Both the position numbers and the translations under genes were made by a program. A DNA stretch of 14,613 nt from Clostridia bacterium (GTDB taxonomy: Bacteria; Bacillota_A; Clostridia; Oscillospirales; CAG-382), in the NCBI GenBank assembly GCA_017517985.1, contig JAFWWX010000169.1:1-14613 (forward strand). The letters are read 5' to 3'. How positions within the stretch are numbered: the first letter of the stretch is position 1; each line of letters starts with the position of its first letter. A model generated the notes under the pieces. It was not told the DNA's origin and made no database searches. It saw only the letters and a list, made by a program, of their open reading frames with translations. Below, in pieces: positions 7,251 through 13,484 of this stretch.

Positions 7251-7438
7251 AAATTAGAGCAAAAGACGGACAGGACTTCCGAAAGGTGGCTGTCCGTCTT
7301 TCTATGTCTACAAATACCGGGTTGGATTTTTACATCAATTTACCTTTGCCGGAATTTATAGACATCGCAAAGGAAGTGGTGGAATATGGCAAGCAGCAAA
7401 AAAACAGAATACGAAATAGCACTTCTAGTCGGCGGTAA
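6846..7438 (+). CDS. Tail assembly chaperone, long form by predicted -1 frameshift (gpE-E' type)
   Basis: Reading the zero frame to the slippery run at 7232-7241 and then slipping back one base gives a 197-aa protein ending at TAA 7436-7438. The -1 frame is open from 7214 to 7435, and the slippery run lies in the allowed overlap 7214-7250. The added residues look like real E'-type sequence: VRLSMSTNTGLDFYINLPLP followed by EFIDIAKEVVEYGKQQ. They occupy the otherwise empty 7251-7385 and overlap the tape measure start by about 50 nt. In P2 and lambda (E/E', G/GT) the long form recruits tube subunits to the chaperone-coated tape measure. The shift itself is predicted. Confidence 0.75.
7232..7241 (+). 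promoter_or_regulatory. -1 ribosomal frameshift slippery site
   Basis: The run AAATTTTTTC holds two overlapping heptamers in the correct phase for -1 slippage: A_AAT_TTT (7232-7238) and T_TTT_TTC (7235-7241). It lies 6 nt before the zero-frame stop and inside the short window where both frames are open. The family is known to use -1 shifting here. A hairpin begins 20 nt downstream, further than the usual 5-9 nt for a stimulator. Confidence 0.7.
7262..7301 (+). repeat. 12-bp perfect inverted repeat (hairpin) inside the frameshift extension
   Basis: AAAGACGGACAG (7262-7273) is the exact reverse complement of CTGTCCGTCTTT (7290-7301), separated by 16 nt that can form an inner CC-GAAA-GG mini-hairpin with a GNRA tetraloop. 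The right arm ends TTTCT, so it resembles a weak intrinsic terminator, but it lies within the -1 frame coding sequence of the long chaperone form. It may aid frameshifting, tune transcription into the tape measure gene, or both; sequence alone does not decide. Confidence 0.75.
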
Positions 7439-8579
7439 AGTACAGGCATCTTTCGGAAACAGTATCAAAGATGTAAATAACAGCTTTGATTCTATGACAA
7501 ATATGGCAAAATCAGCCGCTAAGATGGTAACGGCAGCATTTGCAACGGTACAAGTCGGGCAGTTTATCGGCGATGCGGTGGAAACCTATTCATCGTTTGA
7601 ACAGGCCATGGCAAATACTGCAGCAATAGCAAGAGCATCCGAAACGGATTTTGAGCGATTGGAAGAAGCTGCCCTTGAAATGGGAAAAGCCACAACCAAA
7701 ACAGCAACGGAAGCATCGGAAGCACTTGGATATATGGCACTTGCCGGATGGAGCGTTGACGATTCTATCACAGCCCTAGAGCCTGTATTGCGATTGTCTG
7801 AAGCTACACAGATGGATTTGGCAACTTGTTCCGATTTGGTAACGGATTCCATGTCCGCCCTTGGTTTGTCGATTGATGAATTAAGTGGATATTTGGATGT
7901 GTGTACCGCAGCAAATAATAATGCAAATACCACAGCCGAAGCCCTTATGGAAGCCCTTATCGGATGCGGTGGTGCAGCGAAAACGGTTGGTGTAGACATT
8001 ACAGACACAGCAACCGCCCTTGGGGTGCTTGCAAACAATGGTACAAAAGGCGCAGAAGCCGGAACGGCATTAAATTCCATGCTTGTACGAATGACAAGTA
8101 AGGATGCCGCAATTACGGCGATGGAAGCCTTGGGAGTATCGGCATTTGATGCCGCCGGAAATTTTATTGGACTTGAAGAAGTGCTTGTCGATTTACAACA
8201 GGCATTATCGACACTATCAGCCGAAGAACAGGCTGCCTATATGTCTAAAATTGCCGGAACAAACTACTATACCGAAATGAGTTATTTACTTGATGCCGTT
8301 GCAGAATCGGCGGACGGCACAGCATCGGCATGGGATTCCCTTTCCGGGGCCTTGGAAAATTCCGATGGCGCATTGATGAACATGGCCGCAACCGTTACGG
8401 ACACATTAAGCACATCATTTCAGATTCTTAATTCCGCAACAGAAGATGCACAGATTCATTTGGTGGATGCTTTCGGGGATGATTTAAAGGATATAATTTT
8501 AGACCTTGCGGCATTTATCCCGGAACTTACGGAAAATTTCGTGAAATTCGCTGACAAAGCCGGGCCAAAAATCTCATAG
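7386..8579 (+). CDS. Tail tape measure protein, N-terminal part (ends at in-frame amber codon)
   Basis: 397 aa from ATG 7386, preceded by AAAGGAAG. Residues about 65-265 form the TP901-type phage tail tape measure core (YSSFEQAMANTAAIARASE, then ALGYMALAGWSVDDSITALE, and a GVLANNGTKGAEAGTAL segment). The tape measure spans the tail lumen, sets tail length and is ejected first at infection. The frame ends at TAG 8577-8579 and continues open in the same frame to 10748, so the natural gene is 7386-10748 (1121 codons counting the TAG and the final stop). The fragment stops before the hydrophobic region and lacks a normal C-terminus. A point mutation (for example CAG to TAG) or readthrough is more likely than a true short gene. 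Confidence 0.88.
   Translation: MASSKKTEYEIALLVGGKVQASFGNSIKDVNNSFDSMTNMAKSAAKMVTAAFATVQVGQFIGDAVETYSSFEQAMANTAAIARASETDFERLEEAALEMGKATTKTATEASEALGYMALAGWSVDDSITALEPVLRLSEATQMDLATCSDLVTDSMSALGLSIDELSGYLDVCTAANNNANTTAEALMEALIGCGGAAKTVGVDITDTATALGVLANNGTKGAEAGTALNSMLVRMTSKDAAITAMEALGVSAFDAAGNFIGLEEVLVDLQQALSTLSAEEQAAYMSKIAGTNYYTEMSYLLDAVAESADGTASAWDSLSGALENSDGALMNMAATVTDTLSTSFQILNSATEDAQIHLVDAFGDDLKDIILDLAAFIPELTENFVKFADKAGPKIS
8577..8579 (+). other. In-frame TAG interrupting the tape measure gene
   Basis: Codon 398 of the tape measure frame is TAG, between Lys-Ile-Ser and Thr-Phe-Ser-Asn-Ile-Gln. Reading continues in the same frame with tape-measure-like sequence right after it. No ATG, GTG or TTG occurs in frame until 8673, and that ATG lacks a convincing ribosome binding site. 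Nine other genes in the window end at TAG directly before a neighbour, so TAG is a working stop here. Confidence 0.9.
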
Positions 8580-8672
8580 ACCTTCAGCAACATACAGAAA
8601 GGGGCCGGCAAGGCTTGGAATGTAATCACAGGCTTTGGGAAAGGATTTATTGAGAATTTTGAAACGGTTGAA

Positions 8673-10748
8673 ATGGTTATTGCCGGAATCGGCGGTGCGA
8701 TTATCGCTTATAAAGTGGTTAGCGGATTAGTAAGCACGGCAACCGCCATCAAAGGGGTTGCAACAGCAATTAAAGCTATGACAATAACAAATCCTTGGCT
8801 TCTTGGCATTACCGCAGCAATTTCCGCCATTGTAGGCATTACCGCAGCAGTAAAGACAGCCGAGAAACAGGCGGTAAAAAGTAATTTAGCAAAACATTTC
8901 GGGGATATTGCCCTTTCCATGGATGAAATATCAGCGGCGGCGGAATTTATTGTTGCAAGCGATAATCTGAATAAAATTCACGAATCCATGGCGGCATTTG
9001 ATGAATTAGACGGCATACAGGACAGTATGCAAGATAGCATTGATGCCATTAACAAAATGAATTGGAAAGTATCAATCGGCATGGAATTGACCGCCGATGA
9101 TAAAGAATCATATATTGCAGAGATTCAAAACTATGTAGCGGAAGCACAGAACTATGTGCAGCAAGCACAATATGCGCTAAATATCAATCTATCCCTTTTC
9201 GCTGAAGGCGATTTGGAACGGCAAAACATAGTAGACCAATTAAACACTTTCTATTCTGATAAATACGCAGAATTGGAAGCCCTTGGTACGCAGCTTAATC
9301 AGACAGTAACGGATGCTTTTGCTGATGGCTTGCTTGAAATGGACGAGGTAAAAGAAATCACGGAATTGCAATCACAGATGGCACGAATCCAAGAAGCTAT
9401 CGCAACAAGTGATTTTGATGCGCAATTAAAAGTTATGGAGTTGCAGTATTCCGGCGCAGATTTGGATGCGGATTCTTTCAAAGCATTGCAAGAGGAACTT
9501 GCGGCGCAGGTGGAAACAGCATCCGCAGAATACGAAGAATCGTTGCAATTAAGAATTGCCAACTATGAAGTTATGCTTGATGATGGCGCAATCACGCAAG
9601 CCCAATATGATGCAGCTATCGAGGAATTTTGGGAAGATTACATGACAAGCATGACCGAGTTGGAAGCAAAAGCACTTTCATTTCAGACCAATACCATCAT
9701 GCAAGTGTACAGCGATGATGTGGAAGCATTTAATCAGCACATGAGCGATGTAATGAAAGAATACACTAGCGAAGCATACGCATGGGATTGGGAAGAAAGA
9801 CCTGTAATCATGTGGGATGGCATGGCGCAAGAAATTTGGAGTAGTGACATCGACAAAGACACAAGACAAGCGATTGCGGAACTTTTGGAAACCATGCAGC
9901 CATCCTTGGAGCAAGTCGAGGAATTAAAGCAGCAATACACCGATTTGGGGCTTGAAATCCCGGCGGCACTCAATCAAGCGTTAGCGGATGCAGATACCCT
10001 TGGTGCAATGACCGTATATCAAAAGACGTGGGGTCAAGCCGGGGATATGCAAGCATTGTATGATGCGATGGCGCAAGAAATCGTAAATGATGAATCGTTT
10101 GCGGAAATCGAAGCAAGCCTTCGTGAAAAGGGTTGGGAAATGCCGGAAGCATTTGCGGAAGAAATCGCAACAGCACAGGCCGAAACGCTGCCCCCTGTAT
10201 TCGATGGAATGTATGCGTACTGCAGCGAATATTTGGATAATTTGTTTTCACAGGGATTTGATGTGTCGGCGGATGTAAATGTTACGCTGAATCCGATTTA
10301 CAATAATCCTTTGTTAAATACACCGACTTGGAGATATAACAATCTCAACAACTCATTGCCGGGCCATGCGGATGGCGGTATTTTCGACACCCCTCATGTG
10401 GCATGGTTTGCAGAGGATGGCCCGGAAGCGGCAATTCCTCTTGATGGAAGCAGCAATGCGATTTCGTTATGGGAAAGAGTTGGCCGGCTTCTTGGTGTGT
10501 TTGATGGCGGCATGATTAGCAGCAAGGGCGCAGAACTTTACAACGGAATTACCAACTATGAAACAACAAACAACAATACAACGAATGAATCCACGGATTC
10601 AAAGCAATTTGTATTTTCTCCACAAATTACGATTGAGGGCAGCGCAAGCCGTGAGGATGTTGACAATGCCCTTTCGCTTTCCATGGAACAATTCCGGGAA
10701 CTGATGGAGCAGTATATCGCAGAAAAAGACCGTGTTTCATTCGCTTAA
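8673..10748 (+). CDS. Tail tape measure protein, C-terminal part (continuation downstream of amber codon)
   Basis: 691 aa from the first ATG after the amber codon. The same frame is open from 8580, and residues encoded there (TFSNIQKGAGKAWNVITGFG) look like the normal continuation. Residues 1-65 hold two hydrophobic helices with NPWLLGITAAISAIVGI, typical of tape measure membrane segments. Residues about 70-440 are charged, coiled-coil-like helices. The C-terminal HADGGIFDTPHVAWFAEDGP and following EAAIPLDG motif is the hallmark tape measure tail, and the last 50 residues (ITIEGSASREDVDNALSLSM) are also family-like. The start is only nominal: sequence before it shows no ribosome binding site. 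This is best read as the second part of one interrupted gene, 7386-10748. Confidence 0.85.
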   Translation: MVIAGIGGAIIAYKVVSGLVSTATAIKGVATAIKAMTITNPWLLGITAAISAIVGITAAVKTAEKQAVKSNLAKHFGDIALSMDEISAAAEFIVASDNLNKIHESMAAFDELDGIQDSMQDSIDAINKMNWKVSIGMELTADDKESYIAEIQNYVAEAQNYVQQAQYALNINLSLFAEGDLERQNIVDQLNTFYSDKYAELEALGTQLNQTVTDAFADGLLEMDEVKEITELQSQMARIQEAIATSDFDAQLKVMELQYSGADLDADSFKALQEELAAQVETASAEYEESLQLRIANYEVMLDDGAITQAQYDAAIEEFWEDYMTSMTELEAKALSFQTNTIMQVYSDDVEAFNQHMSDVMKEYTSEAYAWDWEERPVIMWDGMAQEIWSSDIDKDTRQAIAELLETMQPSLEQVEELKQQYTDLGLEIPAALNQALADADTLGAMTVYQKTWGQAGDMQALYDAMAQEIVNDESFAEIEASLREKGWEMPEAFAEEIATAQAETLPPVFDGMYAYCSEYLDNLFSQGFDVSADVNVTLNPIYNNPLLNTPTWRYNNLNNSLPGHADGGIFDTPHVAWFAEDGPEAAIPLDGSSNAISLWERVGRLLGVFDGGMISSKGAELYNGITNYETTNNNTTNESTDSKQFVFSPQITIEGSASREDVDNALSLSMEQFRELMEQYIAEKDRVSFA

Positions 10749-10761
10749 AAGGTGGCAAGAA

Positions 10762-10962
10762 ATGGCAGAAACATACACAACAACGCAAGGCGATATGTGG
10801 GATTCAATTTCATACAAAGTTTATGGCGATGAAAAGTATATGGGTTTTCTGATGCAGAATAATTTGGAATTACTTGACATCTTTATTTTCGGGGCCGGCA
10901 CGGTTATTTCCGTGCCGGAACTTGAAAGCGAAAAAGAATCCGATATGCCTTCATGGAGATAA
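10762..10962 (+). CDS. Tail protein X (P2 gpX-like, LysM-like fold)
   Basis: A 66-aa protein from ATG 10762, which follows AAAAGGTGG just after the tape measure stop. An upstream in-frame ATG at 10732 lies inside the tape measure gene, has no ribosome binding site and adds ten residues not seen in the family. The content is one LysM-like unit: TTTQGDMWDSISYKVYGDEK (5-24), a helix with MQNNLEL, and a VISVPELE strand. P2 gpX is about 67 aa and lies in the same cluster as D. It is a small hub/baseplate component that may touch peptidoglycan or other hub proteins. The next gene starts 6 nt further on. Confidence 0.85.
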   Translation: MAETYTTTQGDMWDSISYKVYGDEKYMGFLMQNNLELLDIFIFGAGTVISVPELESEKESDMPSWR

Positions 10963-10968
10963 TGAGCG

Positions 10969-12204
10969 ATGGCAAATAAAGTGGAACAACCAAGGAAATC
11001 ATCACTTGAATTATCCTACAACGGAGTAAACGCATCCGGGGATTTCAGCGGCAAGGTGGAATCCTTTTCCTATGTCGATGTAGCATCGGGGGAAGCTGAT
11101 ACCTTGTCGATTACCGTAAATAATCAATCCGGGCAATGGCTTGATGGATTCATGCCGGAAGATGGGGATTATGTGGATGCAAAAATCGTTGTGGAGAATT
11201 GGAATAAAGAAGGGGATAATCGCAGTTTATCATGCGGAAAATTTGACCTTGACAGCTTCAAAGCCGCCGGATTCCCCGAAACCGCAACTATCGGCGGAAT
11301 TACTATACCAATTCGCACGGATTTCAATGTGACACAGAAAAATGATACATTCAGCAACACAACAACGAAAACAATTTTATCTGACATTTGCGGAAATGCC
11401 GGGATTCAACTTGTTTACGAAGCGGAAGATTATTCCGTGGAAGAAATCGAACAATCCCGACAGACGGATATGGCATTTGCATTTTCATTGTGCAAAAAAC
11501 ACAATCTTGCAATGAAATTATATAACAGCAAAATGGTTGTGTACGACCAAACAGCCTATGAGAAAAAAGATGCAGCATACACCATAGACAAATCCGAAAT
11601 GCAGAATTTTTCATATAGCCGGGAAAAGTCAAAGTTATATGACAGGGTGCAAATTCAATATGCAGACCCCGGAAGCGATGATACACTTGCGTATGCGTAT
11701 CAGATACCGGGCAGCCAAGGCAAAAGAACTTTGTATATCAATGAACAGGCAGATACATACAGGGATGCGGAAATTAAGGCAAAATCGCAGCTTTTGGAGA
11801 ATATCCGGGGCGCAATTTCCATTTCATTCCGTGTAAAAGGCGATACAAAGCACATTGCAGCCCGAAACATTAACATCACAGGTTGCGGAAAGGCAAACGG
11901 AAAGTATTTTATTGACCGTGTAACCCATTCCAAGAATGCTAAAAGCATATACACCTGTACCATTAAAGCGCATTTATGTGTGACACACACGACATTTTCC
12001 ACGGCAGCACCAACACCACAGCAAGAAAGCACACCATCCGGCACGACATACACAGTTGTAAAGGGCGATTGCTTATGGAATATTGCAAAGAAATTTTACG
12101 GAAGTGGTGCAAAATATACGCTTATTTATAATGCAAACAGGGGAATTATTAAAAATCCTAGCCTTATTTATCCGGGCCAAGTTTTAACAATTCCACCGGG
12201 ATAA
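10969..12204 (+). CDS. Tail hub protein, gpD/late control D family, with C-terminal LysM domain
   Basis: 411 aa from ATG 10969 with GGAG 10 nt upstream. Residues 1-340 match the P2 gpD / VgrG-Pvc8-type hub family: N-terminal beta barrels ([18 protein letters not shown], 36-53), the [19 protein letters not shown] segment, an [20 protein letters not shown] helix and [16 protein letters not shown]. It forms the trimeric hub that adapts the six-fold tube to the three-fold spike. A Ser/Thr/Pro/Gln linker (about 344-358) leads to a LysM domain (359-411; [19 protein letters not shown] and [14 protein letters not shown]), a known peptidoglycan-binding module common in hub proteins of phages infecting Gram-positive bacteria. 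The upstream small gpX also has a LysM-like fold. Confidence 0.88.
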   Translation: MANKVEQPRKSSLELSYNGVNASGDFSGKVESFSYVDVASGEADTLSITVNNQSGQWLDGFMPEDGDYVDAKIVVENWNKEGDNRSLSCGKFDLDSFKAAGFPETATIGGITIPIRTDFNVTQKNDTFSNTTTKTILSDICGNAGIQLVYEAEDYSVEEIEQSRQTDMAFAFSLCKKHNLAMKLYNSKMVVYDQTAYEKKDAAYTIDKSEMQNFSYSREKSKLYDRVQIQYADPGSDDTLAYAYQIPGSQGKRTLYINEQADTYRDAEIKAKSQLLENIRGAISISFRVKGDTKHIAARNINITGCGKANGKYFIDRVTHSKNAKSIYTCTIKAHLCVTHTTFSTAAPTPQQESTPSGTTYTVVKGDCLWNIAKKFYGSGAKYTLIYNANRGIIKNPSLIYPGQVLTIPPG

Positions 12205-12219
12205 TAGAGAGGTAATCAG

Positions 12220-12759
12220 ATGGGCGATATTATAAGAATCGGGAAAATACACACGATTGACTATGCAAGAGGTACGGCAAGTGTGATTTACACCGACAGG
12301 AACAACGAGCCATCCCCAAGTTTTCCATTTTTTAGCTTTGCATACGAAATGCCGAAAGTGGATGAAACGGTGGTGGTTATTTTATTGCCAAATTCCACGA
12401 CAAAGGGATTTATTGTCGGTGTGCCGTGGAGTGGCAAAAAGATTTCGGCGGTAAGCGGACAGGGGATTTTCTACAAGGAATTTTCGGATGGTGCTTTCGT
12501 GAAATATGATGCAAAAACAAAAACAATGGAGATTTCCGCCAATAAAATCAAGCTGCAAGCGGTTACGGCGCAGAGCGTAACAGTAACCGGGCAAATGAAA
12601 GCAAAGACGGTTGTTACCGAAAAGGCAACGATTGATGATTTGACGGTAAATGAATCCGCATCCTTTAAGGATTTAACCGTGTCCGGCACGGCAAAAATCA
12701 ACAATTTGGATGTGTCCGGCACGGCATCCGGCAACTTCCCGGAATGCGATTGTGAATAG
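12220..12759 (+). CDS. Baseplate spike protein (P2 gpV/gp45-like)
   Basis: A 179-aa trimeric spike, which punctures the envelope when the sheath contracts. Residues 1-75 are the OB-fold domain (RIGKIHTIDYARGTASVIYT, 6-25; VDETVVVILLPNSTTKGFIVG). Residues about 76-130 are beta strands around GIFYKEFSDGAFVKYD. From residue 136 the protein shows 11-residue units (136-146, 147-157, 158-168) with the pattern A-x-hydrophobic-x-x-Leu-x-Val, as expected for an intertwined beta-helix, ending in Phe-Pro-Glu-Cys-Asp-Cys-Glu. In P2 the tip is closed by His residues binding iron; here a Cys-x-Cys pair sits at the same end. Start ATG 12220 follows AGAGAGGTAA. Confidence 0.88.
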   Translation: MGDIIRIGKIHTIDYARGTASVIYTDRNNEPSPSFPFFSFAYEMPKVDETVVVILLPNSTTKGFIVGVPWSGKKISAVSGQGIFYKEFSDGAFVKYDAKTKTMEISANKIKLQAVTAQSVTVTGQMKAKTVVTEKATIDDLTVNESASFKDLTVSGTAKINNLDVSGTASGNFPECDCE

Positions 12760-12770
12760 GAGCGTGAAAA

Positions 12771-13160
12771 ATGGCAATAGGTTATTTCGGGGATGTCACT
12801 TTTACGACATCCGATAAGAAAATATTAAGTTTTCGTGACTTCAAATTGTCCGCATCGGGTAGTTGGGGAGAACATAAGCGGCACGGCAAAAAATCAGAAA
12901 GTGAATTTTTGGGGCCAAATAATGAAAGCGTTTCTTTTGTTATTGAATTAGATGCAAATTACGGTGTGAATCCACGAAGCGAAATCGAAAAGTTGATTAA
13001 ATATGTTGAATATGGGAATGTTAGTCCTTTAGTGATTGGCGGTAAAAAGGTAGGCAGCCGATGGAAAGCAACGAAACTTTCTTCCTCATGGAATCACATA
13101 ATGAGTGGGGGCGAACTAATAAAGGCTTCCGTCACGCTTACACTTGAAGAATATGTATAG
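12771..13160 (+). CDS. Phage tail protein U (P2 gpU family)
   Basis: A 129-aa protein of the P2 gpU family, with all of the expected blocks: GYFGDVTFTTSDKKILSFRD (3-22), EHKRHGKKSESEFLGPN, an ELDANYGVNPRSEIEKLI block, SPLVIGGKKVGSRWK and the C-terminal GELIKASVTLTLEEYV. The family is part of the tail tip/baseplate region. Start ATG 12771 follows AGGAG (12758-12762), which overlaps the spike stop. In P2 the U gene sits beside T, X and D; here it lies between spike V and the W-like gene, so its order is changed although the sequence looks complete. Confidence 0.92.
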   Translation: MAIGYFGDVTFTTSDKKILSFRDFKLSASGSWGEHKRHGKKSESEFLGPNNESVSFVIELDANYGVNPRSEIEKLIKYVEYGNVSPLVIGGKKVGSRWKATKLSSSWNHIMSGGELIKASVTLTLEEYV

Positions 13161-13172
13161 GGGGGCGATAAC

Positions 13173-13484
13173 ATGATTTCGATAGGCGATGTAGAGTTTG
13201 AATTAAACACCCCGATAGATGCAGCATTGCGACAGGAATTATTTGATAACGCTGCAGTAATTTTGACAACGCTTCGGGGAACAAATCCGCAAGATAGGGC
13301 GATGGGGCTTGTATCAAGTGATATTATCGGGCGGAATATGAACATGGCAAAATGCGCCTACACAGTACAGGCAATCGAGCAGATTGATACATACGAGCCG
13401 AGATTGTCCGTTGTAGAGGTAAATTTTGAGGTGCGAGAACAAAAAATAATTCCAAAGGTGGTGCTAACATACAATGTCAATTAG
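13173..13484 (+). CDS. Baseplate wedge protein, gp25/gpW-like
   Basis: A 103-aa protein of the gp25-like (T4 gp25, P2 gpW) baseplate family: an N-terminal NTPIDAALRQELFDNAAVIL helix region (12-31), the conserved TTLRGTNPQDRAMG turn (32-45), a helix with MAKCAYTVQAIEQIDTYEPR, and C-terminal strands. The family starts sheath polymerisation from the baseplate and binds protein J. Start ATG 13173 has GGGGGGCG upstream. It overlaps gene J by 11 nt, and J's ribosome binding site AAAGGTGGTG lies within this gene. The W-then-J order is the P2 order. Confidence 0.88.
   Translation: MISIGDVEFELNTPIDAALRQELFDNAAVILTTLRGTNPQDRAMGLVSSDIIGRNMNMAKCAYTVQAIEQIDTYEPRLSVVEVNFEVREQKIIPKVVLTYNVN

Noticed and set aside
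7262..7306. Annotating the 12-bp hairpin as a true intrinsic terminator
   Set aside because: The T-run is short and broken (TTTCT), the element lies inside a predicted coding extension, and the essential tape measure and baseplate genes follow in the same operon.
10732..10761. Earlier gpX start at ATG 10732
   Set aside because: It lies within the end of the tape measure gene without a ribosome binding site; ATG 10762 follows AAAAGGTGG and gives the family length.
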